From NCBI RefSeq assembly GCF_958298935.1, contig NC_084929.1:5766001-5830000 (forward strand): a stretch of DNA of 64,000 nt, read 5' to 3'. The stretch comes from Phragmites australis (lineage: Eukaryota; Streptophyta; Magnoliopsida; Poales; Poaceae). A model generated the notes under the pieces. That model ran no database searches. It was given only the letters and a program-made list of their open reading frames with translations, and was not told the DNA's origin. The position numbers and the translations under genes are program-made. Numbering within the stretch: position 1 is the stretch's first letter; each line of letters opens with the position of its first letter. Below, piece by piece: positions 33,658 through 45,526 of the stretch.

Positions 33658-34403
33658 CTACATAAATATTAATAAAAATATACTCTAACTAAAAATATTT
33701 GTATTAATAGTCACCTACCGTCTAACCTTATTAAACAGCGATAAAAGTAACACGGTGGTACAACCAGCGCCACCTAGCCTTTACCACCCTCTCATGAGGT
33801 TGTTAAACCTTACAGCCTCTGAGAGGGCGGTTAAGGCTCACCCTCGGTGTACTGCTTCTTACCGTCATCTCAAAGGGCGCCTAGAATTTTTTTAATATAA
33901 CTTTTGTATACGGTAATTTGAAAAATATTACATGCTCATTTGGCGAAAAATGTCAGGGACTAATCGCCCTCTCATATTTTTTTAATTGTCATATGCGTTT
34001 CATAGAGTGGTTTATTTTATCCTTAATTTTGGTTCGACGTAACTTTATCGATATTTATTTCTTTAGTTGATGTAAAATTGTGTAAGTTATTTTTTATTAA
34101 AGTAGCGTTAGGAGGATACAAAATCTAATTTATCGAACAATAATAGTTATGAAGCACAATTATCATATTACCCAGCACAGAGACTACATACGCTGATAAA
34201 TATTATACGAAACATTGTGTTTTTTGTCGCCGCACGAATGGACCTAACCATAAAGATATGACGACAACAAATGTTGACATATATGGTACTTTTAAAGACT
34301 AATTTAATAGTATGTCGCAGTTAAATCTAACATACCTTAGAGAATGAAAATAGACTATGTTATAATAGATGCTCTCTACTGAGTGCACATAGAATATTTG
34401 TCC
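33655..34403. other. AT-rich DNA between microsatellite and GRF pseudogene
   Basis: 33700-33900 has repeated CACCCTCTCATGAGG / CCTCTGAGAGGGCGG words resembling those left of the foldback at 26290-26370, consistent with a degraded MULE arm. The rest (to 34403) shows no coding or boundary. Confidence 0.35.
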
Positions 34404-36193
34404 TTTCACAGGGCATCGGAGCCCTCCGCCTTAGCGTGACGGACTCTCTCCCGCTTCCTTTCCCTCTCTACTTTGCGTGCTTCAGTCACGACACGCTCCT
34501 TCGATTCCTTCCTCATGCGCTCCTCCTTCTAATGCTTTAGTCGTAGTTCCTTCTGCTTTTGCTCGTACTCTCAGCATTCGTAAGCTTCTCTCCACCGTAT
34601 CTCCATGTTGACCCACCGCTTTTGGTGCACATTTTTCTCTATGTCCAGCTATTCCATGAAGCCATAGATAGATGGAGACTGGACAAATGAAACAAGAGGG
34701 GAGATTAGTAAGACAGTGCATGAAATCACATGGAAAGTGCCACATGAGATATCTATGTCGTTATACCAGTGGGTACTCATATGGTCCATGTCGAGACAGG
34801 TCATGCTGGTAGTTGGCACACATGAAGAAACATTTATCATAAGTGTAGGAGATGTCTTGGAACTCGTGAAGTATACAAGGGTCACCATAGAAGCACATCG
34901 ACGGTTTGACCACCTGAGAGATGAAAATCCCCCAATGTTTCTTGGGTGGGCTTTGGTGGAGCTGATAAAGACATTGCGGTTGAGAGAGTTGAGGAAGGAG
35001 TGGTCTATCCATAGTTTAGTGTGGGGTTATTTATGGTGGCTGGGGGCTGGTGCATTGAGTGAGTACATGGGTACGGCTGAGGGCTGGAACAAGGGAGTAT
35101 TGTGTATAAGGACAAATGAGTAGGGATTTCTTGTGAAAATTGAAAAAGTTATAGCATTGATGCTTGACAGAGATTTTCTATGAAAGTTGTTGCTTATTAT
35201 GGTCATTTCATTCTACAAAAGTTCAGCAATAAGTTAATTGTTGCCTCTGTATGGAAGGTATAGAATCCTATGAAAACATTGGGCTTAGAAAAAATGTATT
35301 GGTAGAATGATAAATCCCGACTATTTCATTGATGAAAGTAAAGTATATCACATATAAGGGTCATCATAAGCATTCATTGACTGTCTGTGGCTACAGTACA
35401 TAAGACAATATGCGCCGACTCGTACCTATTCGTATAGAATCTACGACAAGTTACAATGGCATATTGTACTCCATCGCTAAATGAAGCATGCCTTATGAAA
35501 AGATAGATTGTCAGGTGCAAAAAAATATCTACTGGGTGGGTAGATAGAGGTTTCTCATCCAAATATTCCCAGCAGATCTCTTGAAAGTTGCATCCATAAG
35601 GGTATGGCTTGCTGCACACGTACCCTTGTGACAGTCCACGTGCCACAAGCCCCGACACAGCCGGTAGGCCGCATACGCATTGCGGGAGAACCTACATATT
35701 ACCGTATATAGTGAAGTACTTATACTGCCACTCTTTGTGAGCTCCTGTAGCCTAATCTTCAGCCGTTCAACATTTGCGCGCCTCATTGCCTTAGCCTCAT
35801 CGTAGTCGTAATTGATGTTCGCATAGTCTTCTTCGTTCACATACCATTCATACTTGCACATGAGCTTGTCAAGCTGTTGGAGGGAAGCAGGTGAATTAGA
35901 TGAAATTCGTAACACGGTAGGATATCGTGCAAACTTACCCCACATCAGTACTAAGCAACCGTGGCAAACGAGAACAATTTCTTGTTTGCTATTTTATCAC
36001 AGTTGCATCATGGTATGTGTGTCTCGTGCGCTTCTATCTACAACTCGATCTCCCTCTTCTTCTGCTCTAGGTTTTCACTTCTCTTTCGCTCTTATTCCTC
36101 ACGCTTGAGTCTATCAAGGATGTCACGTCATAGCTCGTAAGAGTCCATCTTGCCCTTACCCTTGTTGGACCCAGACCCGAACCTAGTAGCCAT
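34404..36193 (-). pseudogene. GRF-finger/coiled-coil ORF of a MULE, decayed
   Basis: Starts ATG 36193 on the minus strand (MATRFGSGSNKGKGKMDSYE), then a charged coiled coil (RLKREE, ENLEQKKREIEL). Further pieces are YEWYVNEEDYANINYDYDEA (about 35850-35790), a Cys-containing region (35600-35700), HWGIFISQVVKPSMCFYGDP, then FVQSPSIYGFMEYLDIEK and the C-terminal coiled coil RWVNMEIRWREAYEC ... RKVERERKRERVRHAKAEG to the TGA at 34404. Many stops and frame changes are present; some gaps may be introns. The same start sequence occurs in the foldback at 26.77-26.83 kb. No function is known to me. Confidence 0.5.
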
Positions 36194-36549
36194 AGAAGGG
36201 ATTGTGCTGGACTATGTTGGAGATGAAGTAGCTATGGATGGGTTACCCTTATATGCACAAGGCGGGAATACTGTCATAAACTGTTCACTGTGTTCGAGTG
36301 AGATTTATTGTGATGTTAGGGTGGGTCTCAGAGAATCCTGTCGCACAATTTTGCAGTGGTACCCCTATTAGGCCGGTGCACTCTAGCGAATAGACTTTTC
36401 ATTGCTTTTCATAATAGATCAGTGTAGTCTAGCGAGGAGACTTTTCAATGCTGCCATATATATCCACTACTGCATGACTTCTTGTATATAAACAAAACTC
36501 GATAAATTATCTACTCACACATCTCCTGACCTCAAATTGAAATGAGAAA

Positions 36550-37015
36550 ATGGCATATCCTCATCCTCTTGATAGACCCATCGATCCACCACCTCCACAC
36601 CCCTATTTAGACGTCTATGGTAGAGATTTCTACAGAAACCACAATGTTCTTCCTTGCTCATTTTGGCTACCATGTCGACATGGAGATGATGTTGTAGTCC
36701 AAGTTTAGAAGCATTTCGGTGACGCAGGACGTTGATTCTTCCGTTGTCCACATTTCAAGGTACGAACAAATAATACTCACTTTCTTTGCGATTTTATCAA
36801 CACCATTTACTTATCTCATCTATCACTTTTTCCAAACGGATGATTGTGGTTTCCAGTACTAGATTGACCCGCGGATAAAACCACACATTCAAGAATACAT
36901 CAATCACCTGCACGTCGTCATCGAGAAACTACAGGAATAATTGCGCCAAGAGAGAGCCAGGAATGTTAGAAGATGCTATATCCCACCTCGCGTGATGGGT
37001 CGGGGGAACAACTAG
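36550..37015 (+). pseudogene. GRF zinc-finger/coiled-coil protein, two-exon pseudogene
   Basis: Exon 1 from ATG 36550 reads MAYPHPLDRPIDPPPPHPYL, then a GRF-type finger pattern (CSFWLPCRHGDDVVVQV ... GR ... FFRCPHFK). A 97-bp GT-AG intron (36760-36856) follows, and exon 2 reads DPRIKPHIQEYINHLHVVIEK and QERARNVRRCYIPPR before the stop at 37013-37015. In-frame stops interrupt the finger (two) and exon 2 (at least one). GRF fingers bind single-stranded DNA in proteins such as topoisomerase III alpha and APE2; here the short finger-plus-coil layout matches repetitive plant ORFs. It diverges from the minus-strand relative at 36193 with about 350 bp between starts. Confidence 0.55.
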
Positions 37016-37115
37016 GATAAATATCGATGTGTTCTAGTGATCGGCTGAGAATTTGATTTGGTATTTGACATGTATTGTTTTTCATTCCCTAAATGTGCGA
37101 ATTCCATTAGACTAA

Positions 37116-37375
37116 GGCCAACCGTTTCCCTTCGGGGACGAAAATCCCGTCGTGAAGGGATTTTCGTTCCCTTCAGCGCTCCAACGGTTTCCCTTCATGG
37201 TTCCCATCACAAAGGGATTCCCAAGGTCATTCCTTCCGGGATAGATTCTCTCTCCTTTTTCTTCGCGATTCCCCTCGAAGGGAAGCTGTTGGAGATGAGA
37301 GAAAATAAAGGGAATGGGAACGGGGAAGGGAATAGGGAAGGGAATGAAATGAATGGAATATGGGTGGAGATGGTC
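37116..37375. mobile_element. Tourist-like MITE (about 260 bp)
   Basis: Flanked by TAA (37113-37115) and TTA (37376-37378), with ends GGCCAACCG / GGTGGAGATGGTC. The interior contains several GAAGGGATTTTCGTTCCCTT-like inverted words. Related but more diverged sequence occurs at 57395-57645, 58690-58930 and 62295-62540. Confidence 0.6.
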
Positions 37376-37929
37376 TTATGTACATAGGAGCACCAGGGAT
37401 TTTCCTATCACATAACGCTTTCCATATGTACCGTAGGAGTAATGCTTTTCACATGTTGAAAAGAATTGTGCTTGGAAGGTGTGTAATGGTTGACAATGTT
37501 CTAAAGCTTGTTTTTGATCATGCACCGGCAAGGAAAAACAGCATAGTACATTAATATAAGATATAATGGTAGTGGTGCTTTGGACTAAGAGAGATGTTAT
37601 GACAATGCATGCATGGGATGCCTTCCTGCAGCGAGCGGTCATTGGACTCTGAGCAGTTGGCAGCGTGTGACCACATCGCTCTGAAAAGGTGGCAGGATGC
37701 GGTCACATGGGATTAAGAAATGCATCAATAACATGGTAAGTAGTAACGTCTGAACATGTAATACACAGAAAGTAGACATGTACAAATATATAGGACTAGA
37801 CATGTCATACATACTCTTTGTCATGTAGCTGACGAAGGCATAGCATCGGAGGGAGATAGGAAAATAGAGCAGATGACTAGTTTACGAATCAAAGATGCAT
37901 CATGAAACAAACATCTAAGTTACAAAAGC
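37376..37929. other. Intergenic DNA
   Basis: Nothing recognised apart from AT-rich sequence and CATGCATG-like words near 37600. Confidence 0.35.
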
Positions 37930-38520
37930 CAAAATAAAATCCTACTGTTGTCTCCCCCGCTGTCGACGGGTGTTCCCACCATCGTGGTCCCATCACTGCT
38001 GCTGCTGGTTCGCCCTCACGTGGCCCCTAGAGTAGGTCAGGTTGTCCCGTGGAACAATATGCCTGGTAGGTCTCGTAGCGATCGTGAGTGTCAAAGCCTC
38101 CACCTGGGTCTCCTACGTCGGTAGTGGAGCACCAAAGAAGTCCTTGATGATGTCATACGCTGGGTCTAACCCAGACTCATCATTCTGACTCAGGTACGAC
38201 GACTGTGATATTGCCACCAGCATCCATGCATAATCACTCAAGGGGCCTGCGAATGGATGAATTTATCAGATATGGTAAATGTGAAAATGAATGTATTAGT
38301 AAAAATACAATATTGTACCTGTATGGTATGTAGGGGCAGCTGTAGACAGCCAGGGTGCGAACGGTGGAGGTGCAGATGCAGACGCCCGCCCTGGCTTCAT
38401 TACCGTAGTACCCTGCGGATGGATGATTATATTAGATATATTATTGAATAAATTAAATGCGGTAGTATATTGGCGCCCCTTACTTGAGAGGCATGCGAAT
38501 GGTGAAGGTGTCGGTGCTGG
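37930..38520 (-). pseudogene. C-terminal tail of a MULE-type transposase, decayed
   Basis: On the minus strand two exon-like parts are visible. The upstream one (about 38420-38310) reads VMKPGRASASAPPPFAPWL. The downstream one (about 38250-37940) reads GPLSDYAWMLVAISQSSYL, SQNDESGLDPAYDIIKDFFG and RHIVPRDNLTYSRGHVRANQ before a basic Gln/Arg tail. Gln/Pro-rich tails with this order occur in repetitive plant MULE proteins. Stops are present. The upstream part is missing because a Sirevirus-like LTR begins at 38533. The family call is from memory and tentative. Confidence 0.4.
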
Positions 38521-38532
38521 CCAAGGTGTAGG

Positions 38533-40310
38533 TGTTGTTGCGAAAATGGTCCTATTAGGCCATGATTGTGATTTTGATGATTAATGACAACTTAGTCAAT
38601 GGGACTAACATGTTTGTCAAGAATATATGTTAGTAGGTCTCATGAATGCAATACATGAAAAAGCCACCGTAGTCGGGATAAAGTTTGGTTGAATTGAAGA
38701 AGTCTCATGAGATTTATTCTCACTGGATGGTCCAGTGTACTGAAGGCTATAATCACCGGAGTATTCTCAGCAGAGGAGAAAGAAGTCACCGATAGTCCAG
38801 TGTTAAGACACATGTACTTATTGGAGTGTTTCTGCTCAGAAGGCAAAATGGAACAACCCATCGGATGGTTCGGTGATCAGCGGAAGACATACATCGGAGT
38901 GATTCTTGCAGAGAGGATTGCAAGTGCTGAAGAGTGATGATTAGTTGACCGGATGGTATGGTATTTGGCTTGTGAACACCGGATGATCTCACTGGAGCAT
39001 TCCTACCAGAGAGAATGCAGCTGTTAAAGAAAAAGGATAATGTCACTGGATAGTCCGTTGATCACAGAGATAGTTGCATCGGAGCATTTTCAGGGAGAAG
39101 AATAGAAGGTTTAACTCACCAGATGGTCTGGTATGAATGGAATGAACACCAAATGAATGCATCGGAGCATTTTATACAGAGAGGCTACAAAGGCGTGGTT
39201 TGGCTCAGGATAACTCACTGGATCGTACGGTGATGAAAAGTTGCATACGAAAGCGTCACCGGAGCAATTTACACAGAGAAGATGCAAAGGCTCGGATGGA
39301 TCAAGATAACTCACCAGAATGTCTAGTGATGGATTTGAGTATACACTAGAGAATCCGGTGTTCAGAAGAAGTTTGAGTGGAGTTCCAACGGCTAGTACCC
39401 ACTAATGTACATATCGGATGATCCGGTGCTTGTACTACTATTATCACCGAATCATCCGGTGTTCACATTAAAGTTAAGGCATTGGAACAATAGCTAGTCC
39501 GCGAGTTTGAGACTATAAATACCCCTTCTCTCAGTTATTTGAAGGTGTGGCATGTTGCTAGAGTCAAGGGAACTCCATATACATTTGAGAAGATATTTAA
39601 GCCACCAAAGTGCTTAAAGTGATCATCCAAGATAATTTAGCACACCATTAGAGAGTGATTAGTGTTATTAGGCCTAGAGGGAAGTGTTACTAGGTACTGC
39701 AACCTAGAGAGTTAATTAAGGAGTGATCCAACCGTGTAGTAAGAGGTACGCCGGTGCCTTGAAGTCTTTGTGACTCGTCGACAACTTGTTGACCCTTCGA
39801 CTTGGTGTGGAGCGGAGGTAAGACACGTGTACACGGATGCGGAGACTCTTGTCTTAGTGGCTCAAGCTCCAAAGTGATCACAGGGACAAGGGACCAGAAG
39901 AGAGGCTTGTGGTGATGCCTTGCCTTAGTGGTTTGGTGGCTTATCCGGGTTGAGGCCTTGTCTTTGTGACTTGGTGGCTCAATAGCCGTGATCGGGTGCC
40001 GACCAGGAGCATATACTTGGTGGAGATCCAATGTGGACTAGGGGTGGCATCCATACCATCAATACCATGGGAAAAATCCTTATGCCGAGTTTGCTCTCTC
40101 TACCTTATTTACGTTTTCGTATTTACTTACTTGCAATTTACCTTCTTTGATAGGTTGCAAGCGCTTTGATAGGTAGATTAGATACACTAGATAAACCTAA
40201 AGCACATTTAGATAGAAATTAAGATAGGTTTATCTTGTGAAGTCTTTGGAGCCGAATAGTTTCTAAGTGTCCTAATTCACCCCCCTCTTAGGGCGTCACT
40301 GATCCTTACA
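38533..40310 (+). repeat. Sirevirus-like 5' LTR (about 1.78 kb)
   Basis: Begins near TGTTGTTGCGAAAATGGTC and ends GATCCTTACA immediately before the primer-binding site. Between about 38700 and 39480 there are more than ten degenerate palindromes (for example CACCGGATGATCT, CACCGAATCATCCGGTG). GAGACTATAAATACCCC at about 39510 is a good TATA box. The first bases of the LTR are uncertain by a few nucleotides. Confidence 0.65.
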
Positions 40311-40435
40311 ATTGGTATCAGAGTCGGGACTCACACCTTTCATAAGGACACACCATTCAAGTAGCATATGAGATCTCATATTATTTTGATCGGTTAGGGT
40401 TCACCGCCTAGTTAGTTGTGACGTCCAAGATTGGG

Positions 40436-42100
40436 ATGGATTCCCATAGTGCTCCACTTTTCAATGGCACAAATTTCCTCCATTGAAAAATTCTAATGTC
40501 TTGTTATTTGCAAGCCATGGGTCTAGATGTTTGGAGGGTCACCGAAGAAGGGATGAGATCTCGTATCACCAACAAAGAGAGGCAATTAGATGCATTGGAA
40601 AAGAATATCCTTTTATCATGTTAAATATTGATGCATTTAATCGTGTTTATTCTCTCACCAATGCACATAATATTTGAATTAGTCTCATGGAAATACATGA
40701 AGGCACAAAGGATGTACGCAATGAGAAATATCATGTGCTTGTGACTAAGCTCAATGGCATCAAGCAATTATCCCATGAAAGTGCTAATGACATGTACTCA
40801 CGTTTGAATATTCTTGTCAATGAGATCAATGGGTTAGGTTTGACGCCACTTGAAGATGATCAAGTGGTGAGAAGAATACTTTAAACTCTTCTTCTAAAGT
40901 ACAAGTTGATAGTCTCCATCATCTACGACAACAATGACATCAAAAAGATAACTCCAAGTTAAGTGCTCGGCAAGATCACCACCATGAGATGACAATGAAC
41001 ATGGAGGTGGAAGCTCCAACCTCATCTAACGCCAAGAATCTTTCCCTCATAAGCTAACAAGCTCAATGCTCACACATGAAGGTGAAGATGAGGAGGCAAG
41101 AGTAAGAGTCAAGCTCAAGTGAAGATGAGGTAGCAAGAGCAAGAGTCAAGCTCAAGTGATCAAAGCTTCACCATCCTCCCCTCCAAGAAGAGCTCTTTCT
41201 CAAGGTCATCATTACGTAAATCGACATGCAAGCCATCTCACAAGTGCCTTATAGTCAAATGTATGGATAGCGATGTAAGTGATGATGAACCCGATGATGA
41301 TTCTTCATCCTGTGACGAACTCCTTCATTTGATCAATGAGCAACAAAGGGCCCTTAAGAAACAATCAAAAGAGCTTAAGAAATTTGATACACTTAATGAC
41401 ATTTATGCTACCTTTGTTTCTAATTATGAATAATTATTGAGTAAATTCAATTTGCTAAGCAAGGAGCATGATGAGCTTAAGGCTAAATTTGAGTGTATTG
41501 AATCTAAATCTAAGGCCCCTTTGGAGTAATCTACCTCTCTATTTAATTTCGATCTTAAGGTATATGCTTGCACTTCTTGTGATGATTTAATTGATTTATC
41601 TAGCTCACCTCTGTGCGATGAGATATGTGTTAAGAATGTTCTTGTAGAACCATCTAATGAACTTATTGCACAAGAAAATGATGAGCTTAAGTAAGAAGTG
41701 CAAAAGCTCGAGAATGACTTGGCAAGATTAAAGGGCAAGAACCATGTCCAACCTCCTCAAGATAACCATGTTACCATGGTGAAGAAGCTTGCGTAGGGGT
41801 CCACCGCGACATGCTTTAAATGTCATCAAGAAGGCCATAAGTCCTTCCAATGTAAGCAAGTCAAGAAGGAGACCAAGGAGAAGAAGAAAATAATGAACCT
41901 CTCCAACAAGATCTCTAACATCTACACCAAGCCCAACTACAAAACCAAGATCAAGAGCAACCACTACGAGCTCAAGAAGAAGAACAATAACAAGGTGATT
42001 GCATATATGGTCGGGAGAAATAATTGGGGGTGAACCAACCCATTTGGGTGTCAAGGACGTCATCACCAACATGAATGGGTCTTAATCGGTTTGGGTTTCA
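40436..42100 (+). pseudogene. Copia gag remnant with CCHC knuckle
   Basis: From ATG 40436 (MDSHSAPLFNGTNF, then a stop). A UBN2-type segment follows at 40687-40884 (NEKYHVLVTKLNGIKQL, ANDMYSRLNILVNEIN). Charged spacer sequence leads to a zinc knuckle CFKCHQEGHKSFQC (about 41813-41855), a Lys-rich region and a conserved short tail. Numerous stops and frame changes exist. Gag would form the virus-like particle. Confidence 0.7.
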
Positions 42101-42972
42101 AAGAAGACTTGAAGCCTGGAGCGGCCATAGGGATTTGGAGGCTTAGCTTACAAAATGAAGTGAATATTCAAGCAAAGAAGCCAAGTGTACAAGATTGGGC
42201 GTATTAATGAAGATCATAATCATCATATACCCAAATTCCCATCCAAAGGTAATGAGGTAATGGTAGCTAGACTTTTATTCATATTTTTTGAACCACTACA
42301 TTGTCTAGGATTGTATATGCTTATTTCAATTTATTATAATACCTAGTGTAGGTTTTCATATGGTAGGTTGCTTGTGTTTATCTCTAACACATGAGCAACC
42401 TATATGATTTATTAGTTATAGGTCCCTTACATGGCACTAGTTTTATATTTGGTATCTTTTATGTGTCATGATCCAATCTATGGAATAAATCTCAATTGTT
42501 ATCGATAACAAGTGCATATGTTTCACAAATATTTAACACCTGTATGCACACATTTAGGGAGAGTATATTTTATAGGTTGTGATTTTGAGATTAACATGTG
42601 TTGCAAGTTATATCTTTTGTAGTCTCATAGAGCAATCAACACATCCCCGGAGGTATGCAATGCTTAAAGGCTTAAATTGGTATCATTGTCATTTTATTTA
42701 TTCATTTAAGCTACTTACATGCATAATATGGCTTAAACTTCCATCTTGATACATTTTGCCCTTGAGTTCAACATGTGCTTATAGCGTTTTTGGAAAATTG
42801 TTAACAAAGGGAGAGAATTTTGATGATTAAAGCAAGATGAGCAATGTGGGGGTAATTATAGCAACAAGCAAGATGTCTAGAAATGCCAAAGTTGACAAAG
42901 GGGGGAAGAGTATGCTAGAAACAACATAAGGTGCCTAGATTGACAAAAGAGAACCTCTTACATAGGTCAATC

Positions 42973-43172
42973 TGTTGGGAAACGGGCAGGCTACGCCAGC
43001 CTAAAACAAAAAAATTCTACCGCATTCACCCAGAAAATCGTGCTAGTAGGAGATCATAGATCGATACCGCTCGACACGCAATACAGCGGAAGAAGAGTTA
43101 GAGTAGACCGATCCAACACCGTGCGCATCAAACTCCTCGAGTAGCTTCTCGATCAGATCCGTGACCAGCCCC
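42973..43172 (+). repeat. Start of another LTR (TGTTGGGAAACG)
   Basis: TGTTGGGAAACGGGCAGG at 42973, followed by AAAAAAATTCTACCGC, resembles the opening of grass copia-type LTRs beginning TGTTGGGAAACG. No PBS or coding can be tied to it. It runs into the 31-bp tandem repeat at 43173. Confidence 0.4.
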
Positions 43173-43284
43173 GCGCAGGTGGTCGTGCTCCTCGACCAAC
43201 TCCGAGCAGGTGGTCGTGCTCCTCGACCCACTCCGAGCAGGTGATCGTGCTCCTCGACCAACTCTGAGCAGGTGGTCGTGCCCG
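43173..43284. repeat. 31-bp tandem repeat, about 3.5 copies
   Basis: The unit beginning GCAGGTGGTCGTGCTCCTCG and continuing ACCAACTCCGA repeats at 31-bp spacing with few substitutions. 31 is not a multiple of three, so it is unlikely to be coding. Confidence 0.85.
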
Positions 43285-44449
43285 GTTTTAACGAACAAAA
43301 TCATATGCGACTTATGTGTGCCTAGGATGTTCAACACACATAAGGACGTCACAGGTGAAGTAACAAAAGTAATACTTTTATAGAATAAACGTTAAACTCT
43401 TACATCAATTGACATATATTGTCTTCTATAAAAATATCTGTGGCGGAACATAAGCGCTGGTGCCCAACAACACCGCAGACAACTGACCGGGAGACACGCG
43501 CCTAGAACATTACAATCTCGTCTTGATAGTCTTCAACATCTTCACTCACTAAGCAGCAACACACATGTCGCATAGTGTAGGAAAAATAGCAAGTGTGAGC
43601 ATATGATGCACTCAGCAAGTGTGGAAAAAATAATGATATGCAGGCTTATATCAAGAATAGGCTAACAAATGGTATATTTGCGTAAATGTGGGTAATGAAA
43701 ACATATTTGTACTCAAAAGTATTAAGCAATTATTAAGTGAATGTAACACATACAGTCCAACACCTAGCATACAAGGCTTCCCACCTTGCACACAATAACC
43801 ATCCAGTACTCCCTGTACTATAACCAAAACCACAACCATCTAGTACTCCATGTACCAGAACCATAACCACAACCACAACCACAACCATAACCATCTAGTA
43901 CTCCCTGTACCAGAACCATAACCACAACCATCTAGTACTCCCTGTACCAGAACCATAACCACAACCCACTAATCATGTGAGGATCCAAGTCTCTCATAAC
44001 CGTGAGCATGGCTGTTATAACAGTTTAACACTCTGCAGAGATTGTCTAGCTTTCCCCACGAGTCAGTGAATTTCATGTTGCCGTGTTGCACAAACACTTA
44101 ACACACGCCAGTGGTGTGCCACCAAGAATCACTACATGATATTTGCCACCAAACAGAGACTAACCCAGTATGTGTCTACCCACTAGGTTTCACCGCCAGG
44201 CTTTACGCAAGTTCAACTCCTACCTAGAAGCCCCTTTTGCGCTGACACAACACACACTGGATAGACTCTAATTAGTATGTCACGCCTTACCCATATCAGC
44301 CTCGTGGTTGGTACGTTACTTCTTGGGTTGTCGCTCCACGAACCGGTCCTTACTTAGGTTACGAGGAAGAGTGAGATGGCAGCATAAAAAATGCTTAAGA
44401 CAAATGCATCAACCAGAGACACAAACGCTGGCCAGTCCAGAGACTGATC
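43285..44449. other. LTR-like non-coding DNA with tandem repeats
   Basis: No coding. 43790-43975 has repeats of AACCATCTAGTACTCCCTGT followed by ACCAGAACCATAACCACA-like sequence, in about four copies with variable ACCACA runs. CGGAACATAAGCGCTGGTG (about 43445) and the CACTCAGCAAGTGTG region are reminiscent of antisense gypsy LTRs, but I could not define termini. It occupies the place where the 5' LTR of the Tat-like element should be. Confidence 0.4.
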
Positions 44450-44529
44450 GAAGTATGTCAGAAAAGCCGAAGCATTTGAATACATGTCGAAACAAAAAGA
44501 AATCAGTTAGATAGACTCTGAACCAAGTG

Positions 44530-45317
44530 AGGTTGCTCAAGAGTTCACCGAAGCACAAGGCGGGGGAGCTCGAGGAGGCTGGAGTGGTAGAGGCCATGGA
44601 GGCTAAGGGGGTCGAGGAAGGGATCCGCAGGACCCGGCCACATTATACTGTGAGTTACATGGAGAAGGTGCCAGTCATAGGACTAAACAGTGTCCACAGG
44701 TCATGGCTATGAAGGAAAGCTTAGCAAAACAACCCTTCAACCCTGCAAGAATTGTGCATCATGCCACGCGTTCCAGGCAGGGTGAAACATGGGAATCCAA
44801 TCAGACCCACGGCCCAAGCACAACGTTCGCTAATCAATGGCGACCAATGGTTGTGCCGACAAAGCAATATATTCCTGTGCCTTTGGCTCTGCCAGACCAG
44901 ACCTTCAGTCAGCTGACGACTTCCCAAGGAGAACTCCCACCACCTCCGCTAAGACCAGCAATCGAAGCCCCTCTAGAAACTAGCAGATCGGTGGGCACAG
45001 TAAACTGTGCGTACAATGTTGTGTTGGAAATCACTGGAGGATCTAATCAGGAAACTGAATCGAAGAGGCAACGAAAAGAATATGTACGAAAGGTTAACCA
45101 TGTTGGTGTAGGGCCTACGTATGTTCAATCGAAATGGTCTCATGTGCCCATTACCTTCTCACAGGAAGACATGAGGGTTATAGATTACCCACATACGGAC
45201 ACCTTCGTCATTATTGCAAATATTTCAGGAAATGAGGTGCACAGAATCCTCATAGATGGCGAAAGCTCGGCAAATATCATCTTTGCCGATGCTTTAGACA
45301 GGATGTGCTTGCAATGA
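44530..45317 (+). pseudogene. Gypsy gag C-terminus and aspartic protease remnant
   Basis: Starts with a Gly/Arg-rich stretch and a zinc-knuckle-like [15 protein letters not shown] (about 44650-44695) typical of Tat gag. A linker (44703-45100) is followed by a retropepsin-type segment, [20 protein letters not shown] (about 45238-45297), in which the active-site motif D-G-S/G-S-S reads DGESS. The frame stops at 45317. Confidence 0.7.
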
Positions 45318-45526
45318 AGTAACCTTCAACAGGCTAGGTCCTCGCTACAAATGATGTATTGGCTGGACCTTCGGTAAATCCTGAAGAACGCAAAGAGCAA
45401 CTGTAGGTACAAACGATGGCGAAGGCTAGACCACATGTCCAGACCAAGAAAGTGTTGTTGTGTTGAGACAGGCCAGACAAAAAAGTTATCATCGGGGCAA
45501 AAGTCACAGAGGAAGCTAAGCAAAGA

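Larger units (their letters stand above)
38533..42918 (+). mobile_element. Sirevirus-like copia element, gag only, no 3' LTR
   Basis: 5' LTR 38533-40310, then a primer-binding site TTGGTATCAGAGTCGGGAC (40312-), complementary to initiator Met-tRNA, then decayed gag and a purine-rich stretch (GACAAAGGGGGGAAGAG-like, about 42895-42912). Pol is absent and no second LTR was found. The LTR holds repeated palindromes of the CACCGGATnnTCCGGTG kind, a known hallmark of Sireviruses. The gag-only structure suggests a non-autonomous lineage or a deletion derivative. It inserted into MULE-derived sequence on its left. Confidence 0.75.

Noticed and set aside
34404..34426. CAGGGCATCGGAGCCCT as the second hAT terminus for the element at 33502
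   Set aside because: The bases are the C-terminal codons of the minus-strand coiled-coil ORF and flanking duplication is absent.
43173..43284. CRISPR-like regular repeats
   Set aside because: Direct tandem 31-bp units without unique spacers, in a plant nuclear context; an ordinary minisatellite.
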